Of a stretch of DNA of 64,000 nucleotides, positions 1 to 12,200 are shown piece by piece. The notes beneath the pieces are model-generated. The model was not told where the DNA came from. It was given only the letters and a program-made list of their open reading frames with translations, and searched no databases. Positions within the stretch are counted from its first letter, which is position 1, and every line of letters begins with the position of its first letter. The position numbers and the translations under genes were made by a program. The stretch spans positions 682,001 to 746,000 of the forward strand of contig BROI01000015.1 of the NCBI GenBank assembly GCA_027923505.1, given 5' to 3'. This stretch comes from Mayamaea pseudoterrestris (taxonomy: Eukaryota > Bacillariophyta > Bacillariophyceae > Sellaphorales > Sellaphoraceae).

Positions 1-36
1 AGGATATCGCATAAGCTACTGCATAAACGAGCAACC

Positions 37-1378
37 ATGAAGATCACATTGAGCTTGGCATGCTTATCATCGGCTTTGGCCTTTTCTCCTGCCTTGATCG
101 CACATCAAAAGCGGTGAGTGATGATCATGGCATGCTGCTGCTGCTACTGCAGTTTTAACGTGCTAGAATAATTACTGACATTTCTGATTCTGTTTCAGAT
201 CTCATTTAAAGTCTGCCGTCATGGAAGACACAGCGACAGTCACCATGACTAGCAGCAGCAGCACCTCGGATGACGCTCCCGCCAAGACGAAGCTTCCAAC
301 GCGATTTGATACATTTCTAAAAAAGTACAAGGGCCGACGCCCTATTGTCGTTGAATCAGACGAGGTTTCCTTCACATACCAAGATTTTGCTACTGCCGTA
401 CAAAACACTGAATATTCGTTCCAACGAGACGCGATTGTGCCAGGCATGGCCATGGAATACTCTGGCAACGGTGCGCTCATTGACATTGGCGCCAAGGCGA
501 GTGCCTTTCTTCCGTTGCAGGAAGCTGCACTGACGCTGCTACCTGGCCAGACGATTGGTGACATTATTCCTTTAGAGCAAACCATGGACTTTCAAATCAT
601 TAGCGAAGAAAACGAGGAAGGACAGCTTAACGTTAGCATCCGACGCTTGCAGTACAAGAAGGCTTGGGAGGCTGTTGTCAAGCTTGCCGAGCAGGATGCC
701 ATTATCCAGGCTCCAGTCATTCAAGTAAATCGCGGTGGTGCCATTTGTTTGGTGGAAGGACTGCGAGCATTTCTGCCCGGATCGCACTTGTCCGGCCGAC
801 TGCCCGACGAAAATCTTGTTGGCGAAACACTTCCATTAAAGTTCCTTGAAGTCAATATTGAAACAAACAAGCTTGTAGTTTCCAACCGCAAGGCCGTGGT
901 CGAGTCGCAAATGGCTGACCTTAGTCGAGGAGACCTTGTTGAAGGTATCGTCAAGGCGCTCAAACCATACGGAGCTTTTATTGAGGTCGGCGGCATGTCG
1001 GGACTTTTGCACATTAGTCAGATTAGTTACGATCGTATCGACGATCTTGAAAAGGTCTTGCAGCCAAACATGCGCGTCAAGTGCATGATCATTGACCATG
1101 ATAAGGTAAATGGACGCATTGCGCTCAGCACCAAGACGCTCGAGCCGCAACCAGGTGACATGCTCAAGGATGCCAACATGGTCTTTGAGAAGGCTGAGGA
1201 AACCGCCAAGGCTTACCTTGAAAAGATGGAAAGGGAGAGACAACAACGAGAGGAAGCTGCTCGGGATGTTGTCTTGAGTCTGGGCGACTCTTTAGACGAT
1301 TTGACTGGTGGTGCGGATGGAGATTCGAGTGACCCGCTCCAAGATGTTTCGGATAGCCTCGACTCCCTCTTGTCGTAA
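37..1378 (+). CDS. Nuclear-encoded plastid 30S ribosomal protein S1
   Basis: Model join(37..113,199..1378), 418 aa. S1-type proteins bind mRNA on the small ribosomal subunit, here in the plastid stroma. Exon 1 starts at the ATG at 37 and encodes a signal peptide (MKITLSLACL...) ending in ALAF-SP, the diatom plastid cleavage motif. The intron at 114-198 has GTGAGT/TTTCAG borders and rejoins the frame exactly. Three S1 OB-fold repeats follow: a degenerate one with IDIGAKASAFLP, a second with GGAICLVEGLRAFLPGS, and a canonical third at about residues 270-345 with VKALKPYGAFIEV and GLLHISQIS. The C-terminus is acidic and ends in DSLDSLLS. Length and repeat number match chloroplast S1 (about 400 aa) rather than six-repeat bacterial S1. 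The start at 37 is preferred over the ATG at 221 because only it supplies targeting. It converges with the next gene. Confidence 0.88.
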
Positions 1379-1475
1379 GCATATTAATGAATTACAGTTA
1401 AACTAGCTCATTATTGTTACAAATGGATGGATTGCACAAACTGGTGATTCCTCATAGCGTCGCCTACGAAACGCA

Positions 1476-2990
1476 TCACACATTTGTGGCTTGAGTTGGA
1501 ACTTCACTGGGGCTGAGCGGATCCTGAGCTTGCGCTGACTGCGGCTGCAGTTCGGCTTGACTGGGCTGCCCAACTTGCGCATGTCCTTGATCCATTGAAT
1601 ATGGTGCGTGTCCCTGCTCACGACTTTGGAAGAACATTCCCTCGTCCATTTCCACGACACCCAGAGCACGACATCCATCCGCCCAATAGTGTTTACCGCC
1701 ACATGCATTATCCTTCCGCTCTCGCAATCGCTTGAGATCGTCGCGAATCGCAGCCGGAATGGTTTGGCAAGCCTGGATCAGGTGGCTTTCGACGGACGAT
1801 GATGTTAGTATGACACGCTGCCCTGGACGTCCCTTCATACACGGTCGACTACCTACCTGCTTGCCATGTTTTGCGCCGCTTGATAGACTCCCAGTAACTT
1901 ACTGGGATAATAGACAGCTCCACGTCCCCGACTGCGAAGAGGATATCCCGAGCAGTGACGGCATCGCAATCCGACCTGATTCGCACAGACGACACATTAC
2001 ATGAGAGGGACCTGATCTGAGGTATGTCCAACCACACATTTGCATGCACTTATACATACCTGACCCAAAACAACCGGCTTCTTCCGTCCCTGCGTATTGC
2101 ATTCAATATCTTCCGGCCCCGCTTGAAAGAGCTCCAACTGCTTGCGCAGCAACGATTGATAGTCGGATAGCTGCTCCACGTCGCACTGCATAAATAGCGG
2201 CGTCCCCTGCGCAGCTGGCGTGCGCCCATGGCTGTGCATCATCATCATGGCCATGAACATATTGTGCGGATTGTTTGCGCCGCCGGGCGGATAGGGCGGT
2301 GGAGGAATTGGCATGTGGGAAGGAGGGGATCGGCCGTATGGCATCAAGAATGGAGGCATGTTGCTAGGCGAAAAGCCAGGCGGAAATGGAAACGGTAATG
2401 GCTGAGGTCGGTTGACAGTGTTTGGAGTGGACATTACATTGGATTCCGCCGCAGCCGAAGCATCCTTCAGCTCATCCAATTCCTCGCCTGAAGCTTTCGT
2501 TTCTCCGTGATGGTCAGACTTGCTTGCAGAAGGAGGGCTACGAGAAGTCCCCTCAGACTTATTTGGCGTCGTCTGCAAGAAAGGCGGATGCCCAAACGGA
2601 GGAGGTGGATAATAATATCCGTACATTGGATATCCTGGGAAAGGAGGATGGATTGATCCAACTGGTGGGTGTTGCGGCGAAGGGGAAGAAACACCAGCGT
2701 CATCGTTTGGTGGACGGTGAGCTTGGATTGGTTCCGGGCTGAGTGCAATATGCTCCTCCGCGTCGATTTTCAAGCGCTTGTTCTCGTCGGTTTCTGTGTA
2801 ATAAAGAAAACGCGCAAAAGATTAGGCTGACCATTCATGGCGAAGCCCTGTCCGTCTCAAGTTGCAGGTTGCAACCACATCGCTGCCCTCTTCGGGTGGG
2901 TGAACGTCTTGAACAAAAACACCTACCATCATCAAAATCCTCCTTTCGTTTCGGCGGTGAGGACGTTTCCTCTCCCTCTCCTCCTGTCAT
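1476..2990 (-). CDS. Proline-rich protein with conserved CxxC / YQAAQNMA motif, four exons
   Basis: Model complement(join(1476..1785,1857..1975,2060..2793,2927..2990)), 408 aa. All introns have GT-AG borders and compatible phase; the last one contains a TACTAAC branch-point-like site. The N-terminal two thirds are low complexity (Pro/Met/His-rich, a run of four Met before HSHG). Exons 3 and 4 encode a compact conserved-looking block: VGLRCRHC, then RGRGAVYYPSKL, YQAAQNMASSHL and QACQTIP, with Cys/His spacing that could bind zinc. I recall this block from many uncharacterised diatom proteins but know no function. The start at 2990 is chosen because the upstream ATG at 3064 runs into a stop. 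A nuclear regulatory role is only a guess. The splice model is supported by the motif being continuous across the exon 2/3 and 3/4 junctions. Confidence 0.72.
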
Positions 2991-3277
2991 TGTTTATTGC
3001 AAAGGATGAATGAGCGATGCGTCGGGAGGACGTTTTAAACGACGGCCCTTCTTGTTTTGTGCCATGGTGGATCACGTTTCCAACGCCAGCCAGTCTTTCA
3101 AAGTCCCACCGGTACTGATAAAGCTACTTCAACCATGCTTCCCAAGTGACTGTTAGTACTATGTCATTCGCGCTGGTCTACTATTATTTGCAGGACATTG
3201 TCATGGCAAGTAAAGACGTTTCATATTGGAATTTAAAGGAACGAGTGAGGCTTGTAGGCGCAAGCCTAGCAGTCGCG

Positions 3278-6200
3278 TTACTTCTGCTTCTGCCTCAAAA
3301 ATTGCCAAAGCTCCGCCGCCTTCGAGTCTTTCGGTGTGTAGCCGTTCAAGCCCAGAATCGTTCCGCTGCTGATGCAGTCGAACAACCAATTGTACTCAAC
3401 AACAAGAACCTGTTCAGAATGTGCTCGAACTGCTTCTTCCAGAGGACGACTTATCTTTGTCGTGGCGTTACACAGGCAAACTAGGTTTTGTTTTAAGGAA
3501 AGCAGCTTCTTAGCCGCGCCGGCATTTGGAAGAATACTTGCTCCAGCAGCTTTGATAAGAATGCTCATGTCATGAGTTTGCTTATCAAAAGAGCCGCATA
3601 AAAGAAAAGCGACACCACTCAAAAGATGAGCTCCAATACCCTGCATCTTCGCAGCAGCTTGCTTGGCTACACCAAAGACGCATGATTTGTTGTTGATGTC
3701 TCCGCTCGGCAATGATCGAATGATGGTTGCCGCTGCTGGTACGACGATGCGGGTGCGGGTCAAGCATTCGGAAATCCAGGATTGTGTGACAATCTCAATG
3801 CCAGCGAGCGCCGCCTGCATCGCCTTCCGGCGGCGGGTCTTTGCAGTGAGATCGCCAGAACTGTTGGACACTTTTTGTTCGGCAGGAAGAATGAGAAGTG
3901 TTGTTTTGTTACTGTCAAAAGTGTCCGAAGCTTTGACGCGCGCTGTGGCATGTGAATGAAACTGTCAGGCACGGAGTCGACTTGGTGTCTTTAAAAGGAC
4001 GAGTACGTACCATTCCACTTGATGCTTTTCGAGCAAAGAGATTTGAGCTGTGCAGCGTCGTGCGCCGATAAGCTGGAAGTGACAACATGGATTGTCTTCT
4101 TTGCCAAAGCTGTTTCAAAACGCTGCATGTACCATTCATCCGCCTGACGACAAACATCGCTCGTCGACAACATTGACAAAATGCCTCGATTGATTCCAGA
4201 CTCACTATCTACCGAGGCGCTTCGTTTACTGTCTGCATTGGTATTCGTGATAGCCTTGCGTTTCAATCCGCGGGCAGGTGGAAGAGCTATTGCTGTTTCA
4301 TTTTCTTTCCCGACATCAAACCCGTCGTTTGCTAGTTTCTTTAGCAAGGCAGGTGGGAGATGACTTTCAATTGTTTTAGCGATACGACGCGAGGCACGTC
4401 GTAAACTCTTTCCACGAGGATTGTGACCTCCAGTTTCAGAGACAACTCGCGATGCTGCGTCGTTATTTGCATCGACAAGCGAGACAAAAACAGCGTCAAC
4501 CCTTGTCTCTCGTCCACCCAAGACGTATGCAACATCATATGACAAAACATGGTTTTCAATGTGAGCTTTAGTAACTCGTCCGACGCCGCCGTGTTTGTTT
4601 ATGCCTGGCCAGGTACGTGCCTTCACCATGACGACTTGTCCGACGCTAAAGACTGCCGGCGATTGCTCTGTAACTTCCGTTTGGACGATAGGAGCATAAC
4701 TATCATCATTAGCGCTGCTCATGGCAAAGGGTTCGCCAGTCGCCGCAAAAGTTGGTCGTTGCGCTTGATTAGCAACCACCTTGTCATTCGCTGTTCCTTC
4801 ATCGCTGGCTAACGCCGGAAGAGCGCTGACGCATTCGTTGCTAACTAAAGCGTCAACATTTACATCTGTTGTTGTTTGTACTTGCTCTTCGCAAGCGGAA
4901 TCGACGAACAATTCGCAGGTCTCGTCGTTCGTGGCGGAAACATTGCTAGACGTAGCGACATTAGTTGAAACAGTCGTTGCATCTTTGCCAGCCAGCTCTA
5001 TGCCTGCTTGGTTTTCATCAAAGATTGGATCCGCTATCAAAGCGTCCCTAGTGCTAGCCGCAACTGCATGAGAAATTAGGTCAAGCCCGTTGCCGCCGCC
5101 GCCATCGTCATCATCGGTATCCTCGTCCGTCAGCTGGCCCATGGGAGGAGGAAAGTTCGCCGCGGCGACGGCGGCAACTCTTTGCATCGAGGACTCGTCG
5201 CCCGATGTCGTGCTATCGTCGTCAAGCGATGAATCCATGTCGACCGCATCTGCAATGTCATCAGCTTCCTTGTCGTGCTTGTCATTATCTTCTTCCAAGT
5301 TGTAACGCGATGGAGCGTCCGACGTGCGATCCGAATCTTCAGCTTCAAGCTCGACTGAATCCTCTCCAAGCTGCTGCTGATGCTGTACTTCCCCCGTCGT
5401 TTTGTATGATCCATGCTGCGTGGGACTGTCATTCATGGTTGCTTCCAAGCGCCGCGTATCTGCCGCGGAGGACCGTCGCTTGCGAAAGATTGCCGCCGTG
5501 TCAGTGCTTGTCAAACAGGCTGGTATTTCATCACGTTCGGTCGAATCATCCTTGTAATTTGTAACAAGATTCATTCCAGCAGCATCTGTTTGACCAAAAT
5601 TTGTATTTCGAAAGCAAGGAGTTGTTGTTGGTAGCATTTTTGGATCAGTTGCATACGCAGCTTCCAATGGTCGCTTGTCCTCGTCGCCAGTCGCCTTGTA
5701 CCCATGTTCGTCTTCGTCTGCATCATATTTTACTGCTTCGTTCAAATTGGAGTCTTGTCGCGCCGAGTAGAAGGACTCCTGCGATGCTTCAATCTGGCGT
5801 TGGGCATCCAGTAGCGCCTTGTAATTGGCTTCGACGACGGCTACTTGGCGTTCCTTCCAATTCATTCCTGTTTCGTGCTTGATGCGAGGATCCCTTTGCT
5901 GTTGGTCTGGCATGAAGTAATGCTGGATCCGTGAAACGTTGAGATGCTCTTCAATTTCGTCAATCGAAAGAGAAGGATCATTCATTCGATCGACTTGCTG
6001 CGTCATGGCCGTGACAGTAGGATCGTAAACGACTGGTGCAAGCCCAAAGACGCGAAGCATCTTTTTCACGGCTCGGATTGTCTCCTCCACATAGTCATCG
6101 CATTCGCCAATGGACCGTCGGTTCGCATCTTTCTTGCAAATCGGACATTTTGGAGATACTCGAAGCCAATCCTGAATGCATCCGTGGCAAAATACGTGAA

Positions 6201-6345
6201 TACACGAGAGTTGCACTGGTTCAGTGGTGGAATAGTTGCAAATGGGGCATCGCAGGGCCCGACTCATATTATCGAGCGACGACTTTAGCGATGAGCTTAA
6301 GGTTCTCATTTCTGCCTCATTGATTGGATTATAGTTAGTCGCCAT
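3278..6345 (-). CDS. BRCA1/BARD1-like RING-BRCT protein (probable E3 ubiquitin ligase)
   Basis: Model complement(join(3278..3942,4011..6345)), 999 aa, with one 68-nt intron (GTACGT donor, CCACAG acceptor). A C3HC4 RING lies at residues 33-70 (C33, C36, C48, H50, C53, C56, C67, C70). A long acidic Asp/Ser-rich linker follows, then a Tudor/PWWP-like barrel at about 563-622 (VGQVVMVKARTWPG, YDVAYVLGGRE), then two C-terminal BRCT repeats; the first spans the splice junction and includes VTQSWISECL, the second includes VVEYNWLFDC. RING plus tandem BRCT is the BRCA1/BARD1 layout: ubiquitin ligase activity with phosphopeptide binding at damaged chromatin. The middle barrel would suit histone binding (inference). 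Restoring the intron is needed to make BRCT1 continuous. The gene shares an upstream region with the EamA gene. Confidence 0.85.
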
Positions 6346-6858
6346 TTTGCTTGATTACTGGGCCAGTTTTAGCGTATGCAAAGTAGTAACGATCGATGCT
6401 CCAAGCTCCAATGCGTCATGGTGACGCTGCTGATGTGCGCGCCATCATTCCAATGAGAAGATGTCGCACCGTTATCCCAACGGACATTCAACCTTTTTCC
6501 GAAACAGCTCCGTTTCTTCGGATTGTTTGGCTTTTGTCTCACGTCTCATGCCGAGATTAATGCACGAACCAAGCAAGCAGCAGAATGGGCAAGACGATGG
6601 ATAATTACAAGCTACTCAGTAATACTGTACGCAAGTAGTGATTCTGGAAGTCCGGTAAAGAAACTCCAGCAATCGTGTCAGGCAAACAAATCATGGAATC
6701 AATCTTTAGTGTCAAGAATCGAACAAGGTCACAGCGACAAGCCATTGACGAGGATATAGAAAGGCCTGAGAATGCCTTGTCTTCGACTCAAACATTGAAG
6801 TTAAGATATACGACTCATCAATCTTGCAGTTTGGACTTAACATTGGAATCCGAACACA
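6346..6858. promoter_or_regulatory. Divergent promoter region between BRCA1-like and EamA genes
   Basis: This 513-nt gap separates two divergent starts. No convincing coding exon was found; short open frames lack splice continuity with the EamA gene. No TATA box or clear repeat was recognised. Confidence 0.4.
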
Positions 6859-7881
6859 ATGTATCTGTATCTGATGAACAACCGTCCTCCCACAATATCC
6901 ACTATTAGCCGAACATGCCTTCCACTCCACCAGGAACATGCTGATGGCAAGCCCTTTATTGCTACAAGGTTTACTGATGCTAATCGAGCTCGTTTGCTGC
7001 TGCTTGGTGCATCAGCTTTGTATGGAACAAACTTTTCTTTCGTCAAGCTCATTGGACGAGCAAACATACCCGTCGGCGCATCAAGTACCTTACGATTTGG
7101 AATGGCGGCGCTAACAACCTTTCCCTGTTTACTAAAATCAGAAGGTCTAAGCACGAAGGAACAATGGATGCCTATTCTACTCGGTTGCGAGATTGGTCTC
7201 TACAATGCCATGGGGTATGTTGCCCAAGCAATTGCCTTGAAAACGACTTCGGCAAGCAACGCGGCTTTTCTTTGCAGCTTGGTCGTAATCGTCGTTCCGT
7301 TTCTTGACTTTTGCAAGGGCAAGTGCCTTTCGCGACAACAACTCTTTGGAACATTCATGGCTATTGTCGGAGTTGGACTCTTGCAAATGGGTAACTTTTT
7401 GGCAACCGGTAATGCAACGTTTGCGTTATCATCGGGAGATTGGGCAAACATTTTGCAACCGATTTGTTTTGGAATGGGTTTCTGGAGAATGGAACATCTC
7501 ATGGCCAAATACCCAAGTCAAGCCAAGCGGTCGACAGCGGCGCAGCTTTTGATCGTGTTCCTTGTGTGCTGGGCCTTTAGTGCATTGGCCGAACCCGGGG
7601 CGTTGCAGATGGAACAAGTGTTGGTATGGCTATCCGACGCGCACATTCTCTTTGGAGTCTTTTGGACTGGATGTATTAGCACTGCCTTGACCGTCTTTAT
7701 GGAGACGGTTGCGCTTAAATCGCTGTCAGCGGCCGAAACAACACTCATCTTCTCGACAGAGCCTATTTGGGGAGCGGCATTTGCAGCTGCACTTATTGAC
7801 GAACACCTCGGCATTGATAGAACGATAGGTGCAGTTTTGATTCTGCTGGGTTGCGTATCCAGTAATCTTGGACGGCGATAA
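6859..7881 (+). CDS. EamA/DMT-superfamily membrane transporter
   Basis: 340 aa. About ten hydrophobic segments form two EamA halves: GASALYGTNFSFVKLIG opens the first half and FGVFWTGCISTALTVFMETV lies in the second, followed by the typical ending TLIFSTEPIWGAAFAAALI and LILLGCVSSNL. Proteins of this drug/metabolite transporter fold export metabolites or, in plastid envelopes, exchange phosphorylated compounds or nucleotide sugars; the substrate cannot be read here. The first 35 or so residues are hydrophilic and show no clear signal peptide, so either the protein sits in a non-plastid membrane or an upstream exon is missing from this model. It converges with the PAP2 gene 132 nt downstream. 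Confidence 0.82.
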   Translation: MYLYLMNNRPPTISTISRTCLPLHQEHADGKPFIATRFTDANRARLLLLGASALYGTNFSFVKLIGRANIPVGASSTLRFGMAALTTFPCLLKSEGLSTKEQWMPILLGCEIGLYNAMGYVAQAIALKTTSASNAAFLCSLVVIVVPFLDFCKGKCLSRQQLFGTFMAIVGVGLLQMGNFLATGNATFALSSGDWANILQPICFGMGFWRMEHLMAKYPSQAKRSTAAQLLIVFLVCWAFSALAEPGALQMEQVLVWLSDAHILFGVFWTGCISTALTVFMETVALKSLSAAETTLIFSTEPIWGAAFAAALIDEHLGIDRTIGAVLILLGCVSSNLGRR

Positions 7882-8013
7882 GATAAATACAAGGAGGTGA
7901 CTCAACACGTCAAGCAATTGCGCTTTGGCGAAAGCAAGTAACGCAAATGCTTGAACTAGCAGTCAACTAACTATTGGTTTTCGGTTTTGTTTAACTGTAT
8001 ATAATCATCTCGA

Positions 8014-9042
8014 TTAGTCGTGAATTGACAGCTCCTTCTTTTGCTGCTCTAGACCCTCGGCAATATCAATAAGCGAATACGGAACGCCAGTCCTAGCGTT
8101 CCATATAGGCGGGTACCATACATGGTAGCCCAAAGTTGCAGCCAAACTTCCCAAGAGTAGTCCAGCCACAACGTCAGCGTGATGATGCCAGTGATCAACC
8201 AATCGCGAGGCAGCGACAAATATGCACCAGGACAGCAGCATTGTGCTTGCCGAGACACACAGGAAACGCTTCTGCGCCATGGATAGTTCATTGCTTGACC
8301 TTGATAGTATCAATCCGCAAACATACCATGTCAAGAACACGGAAGCACATGCCGACAATGATGAATGACCCGATGGAAAGCTAAAGTTGGCTTCGCGAAC
8401 AAGCAAAACGTCGGCCAAACATCGCTGAGTCGCCATCTCGAATCCGCACAGCGCATAGTAGTTTGGGCGAGGACGCTGAACATAGAGTTTCAGCAGTTGC
8501 GTTGGTCCTTCCGACAAGCCAAGTGCAGTGCCAAAGGCACAGAGCGACGCATGCACGTAATGGATTCGTTGCCAGGCAAATTTCAGCCGTAGATTCATCA
8601 GCCAAGCGCTCACAAGTATGAGAATAAAGGGCATCAATATTGAAGACAGAAGCAAAATCGATGTAGGTATAGTAGCTGGTTCAATTAATGGATGGCTGAG
8701 CTCCTGATTAAGTAAAACTTGTCCATCGTCCAATAGTTGGTATGGAGGAAGTTTCGTCGCCATGGTAGTTTCAATGGCAGTCATGTATCGAGGCACATGC
8801 CATGAAGCGAGCATAAAGAGTGTGACGGCCAGAGCATGCTGGAACAGCTGATGATGCTCTTTGGCTCTACTAATGGACGAAACATCGTTATACAAATCAT
8901 CGGCCGAGCCAGTTACGCTCGAATATTGCGACCCTCGAGCCATGCTATTGTTGCTTCGCGACGAGCTTCGTGACAACGATCGGAGAGGTGCAACCTCAAG
9001 ATCGTCCATCGTATCAGCTTTTTGATATTGCCTGCTAATCAT
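8014..9042 (-). CDS. PAP2-family lipid phosphate phosphatase
   Basis: 342 aa. Three PAP2 (phosphatidic acid phosphatase type 2) motifs are present in order: KLYVQRPRPNY (K-x6-RP) at about residue 184, FPSGHSS (PSGH) at about 222, and SRLVDHWHHHADV (SR-x5-H-x3-D) at about 280. The last two supply the catalytic His residues and the Asp. About six membrane segments surround them. The N-terminus (residues 1-65) is Ser-rich and hydrophilic, probably cytosolic. The expected activity is dephosphorylation of phosphatidate, lysophosphatidate or similar lipids at the ER or plasma membrane. Single exon. The substrate is not determinable, but all catalytic residues are present, so an active enzyme is likely. 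Confidence 0.88.
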   Translation of the reverse strand: MISRQYQKADTMDDLEVAPLRSLSRSSSRSNNSMARGSQYSSVTGSADDLYNDVSSISRAKEHHQLFQHALAVTLFMLASWHVPRYMTAIETTMATKLPPYQLLDDGQVLLNQELSHPLIEPATIPTSILLLSSILMPFILILVSAWLMNLRLKFAWQRIHYVHASLCAFGTALGLSEGPTQLLKLYVQRPRPNYYALCGFEMATQRCLADVLLVREANFSFPSGHSSLSACASVFLTWYVCGLILSRSSNELSMAQKRFLCVSASTMLLSWCIFVAASRLVDHWHHHADVVAGLLLGSLAATLGYHVWYPPIWNARTGVPYSLIDIAEGLEQQKKELSIHD

Positions 9043-9289
9043 GGTTGACTACCTGGCAATGTACGAGTCACTATAATGGCGGCAAAGGTCTGCAAAATGA
9101 ATTGTAAGCGGATAATGCATTCGCGCGATGTCGCGGTCGCGCGTATCCTGTCGTACCGTTACAAAATCATGTCACTTTACACAACTTCATCTCACACAGT
9201 CAATGCTACGATGACTATACATATATTTTAAACTACTAGTATCTGTACTGTTCTATAATGAACGTAGCGCAAGTCTATAAGGACTACTT

Positions 9290-12200
9290 CTATGCTGCAA
9301 TTCCTTGTGACATGTATTGAAACAGATCGTACTGTCGCGTGCCGTAGGAGGTAGCTGCCTGGCTGATCAAGTCCAATGCAAAAGCCACCGTTTCTTCTTT
9401 GGACTTGTCTAGGCAAAAGCGTTCACGCAAGGAATCGACAATTTCATCAGGTGCACGTCCTTCAAAACACTTGAAAGTGCTGCCGCTGCACATGATTTCG
9501 ACAATAGTCAAAAATGTTTCGGCGTACGACTGAAGCGCCAAAAACCCGCAACAAAACAACGTGACGAACTCGGAGAACAGTGGTGATTTTAACCCACCCA
9601 TGACATCCAACATTTCCTCCGTTAACTTGAAGGGGGAGTACATTTCAAGGCTGAATGAGCCTCCAGGTGCCTTGCCAAAAACAAACCCGAAATCTATATG
9701 AATAACATGCCCAGCAGTGTCAAGTAAAAGATTGCCATTATGCCTGTCCTTCACCAAGAACAAGTACGATATGAGCGAGTACGCCGCCAGACTGCGAACA
9801 AAATTTAGCTGCGCCGCTTTCAGTGCCTCAATTGGATCGGCCGTGAATTCACACATCCTGCAGAGATGCTCGCGAAGTCCGCCCTTGCCGTATCCAGGCC
9901 TCTTCTTCAACGCGTCAAACGACATGGCATTGCGCACCATTTCAACGACACCAGTCGACCGACCAGTAGCAAGAATTCTATAGGGACTAATCCACAGCTC
10001 CAATCCAGCAAGCTCAAGTGCTTCCTGTGACAGCTCGATCAGTTGCATGATGAATTGTTCCTGACGCAAGTCATCGTTACTCTTAACAATAACACCTTGT
10101 AGGTCCCAACCAGGAATCATGCCGACTGGACTTACTGCTGCAAGTCGTGCTTTCTTCTCCGCCCATCGTTCGCCAAACGCAAAGCGGCCCCAGAAGTCAC
10201 TGTCCTCGACAAGTTTTTCGGCGTTCTCGGCATCATACAGAACGGAGTGCTTCACAAATAGAATATCTTTCTTTACGAGCTCCAGCAGTTCCGCGCTTGA
10301 CACCATTTCTCCCTTCCAGAGTGTGAGTGCTTGTAAAACTGCCGGAGGTAACGGTCCACAACCAACGAGGCGCCGATCAATGTCTCCTGCCTCCACCGTT
10401 GGACAATCGCTGCGGTCTAATGGAAGGCCTCTGGCTGCACGTTCCGATATACGGCTGTCCGATAACGTACGGCTAATTGATGTGTGTTGCAGGACTTTAG
10501 CGGCATCGGCAGGGCTGAGCTTTCCTTGTGCGACCCGATGCTGAATGAGAAGCAAACGGATTGACTCCATCACTTCGTCTTCTTCCGACCGACGCACTTT
10601 CACCTCATTGGCGGGCATCGTGGCAGTGATACCCATGGACACAAGCTTTTCGCGCGTTCCTTCAACGTCATTCGACTCTGATCCATCATCCTTTTCGATA
10701 TCACCCACCAAAAGCTCCATCGCTTGCCTTCGTTCTAACTCTTGTAAACTGCGCGTCACAGAATCTGCCGTGCCTGCAGCAATAGTGTTTCCTTCCATTC
10801 CTCGTATCATGATGGCATTTAATACCTCCCGTCTGATGTCTCCAGTAGGAGCAAGAGCATGGGATCCATCGTTACTTCGAGTACGCGCAAAACTCCTTTT
10901 GGCCTGCAGCTTCTCGCATACGATTCTCGCGACTGGTTGCTCGCTCTCTGCAACGTCCACCACGGCCTCTTTAACGCCGCGAAAAATGGTGGCACGTTCC
11001 ATTGCAATGCTTTCCTCATCCTTCGGTGGAGCAGGCGGAAGAGGGAGCTCTGGCAAATCCAAGGATGAAGCCCTCATATGTTGGGCCATAACAGTGGTTA
11101 GGAGCTCCTCGACATCCTTTTTTGGCGTTGGCGGAGCACCTCCTCGGTCGTTTCCGTCAAATCTTAGTAAAGCAGCGGCTTTGCAAACAACATAACGAAA
11201 GAGCGTAAGTAACAAAAGGGATCTCGAATATTTTGCGACATGACGATTAAACTCACCTTTCGGAGATCGAGGTGTAGGATCCGAATGCTGAAACGATCCT
11301 TGCAAAACGTCACATGCGGGCACGGTCGGTTTAAATTCCATAAACGCTTCTATGGAAGATGCCACGACACAACCAATCGATGTTTCGACCTTGTCGTTCT
11401 CTTCAAGGTCCGCTAATTCTTCTCCATGCTTCGCATCGGTGACCACTAAACCAGCAGACTCGTCGTCGGGTTGTTGCATCGCAAGTGCTTCATCGCTGGG
11501 TGTGGAATTCATTTCGTCTTGATCTTCTACAGCCTCATCCAGATTGTCGCTCACGATTTCCATGAGTAAGAGTACTGGCGTGCGCTCCTTGCTTCGAAAC
11601 ACATGCCCCTCGGTGCTTGGGACTCGAACGACACGGCAAAGATCTTTCTGGGCAGCGTTGAGTGGATCGCCTCCCATGGCACCAGATGAGTTGAGTAGAT
11701 GAAGCTCTTCAGCAAGCGCTGCCGAACGTTCCTCGACTTCCATGTGACGCAATCTGTCCGCAATGTCGCATATACGCTTCGTAAAATTTAAATGAGAAGA
11801 GTAATAATCAGCATTCCGTGCAATTCGCAGCTTCTCCTGCACCGCAAGCTCCGCTGGCATATCGTGACTCAGATTTGACAGTTTTTCATGTCGATAGGAC
11901 CGAGCCAAGCGGCAGCCACTTCTTTCCCTGGTATCCTGGATTTGAAACATAGCCTTTCTCATTCGCTCCATTTGGTCAACCGTGGGCGCAAACATTTTTC
12001 CAAGTGCAACCGTTCCGCTGCCAAATCTATCGACAGCGTCGAACAATAGTGATTCCAGCTCGCATAAGAAACGCATTATGGCAAAGCGACGACGCTTATA
12101 TGTTGAGGAAGGCAAAGTCGATGTGTTTGTACTCAGCGAGTCCTCCAAATCAGCCGTATGACTCCAGGTTAATTCGAGCGCCAAATGAACCGAGTATTTG

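Noticed and set aside
202-585. Long open frames antisense to the S1 gene and to other large genes
   Set aside because: They lie opposite convincing domains and have no features of their own; they are compositional shadows.
6523-6908. Upstream exon of the EamA gene supplying a plastid presequence
   Set aside because: No GT-AG pair joining these frames to 6859 in phase was found, and no hydrophobic signal segment is present.
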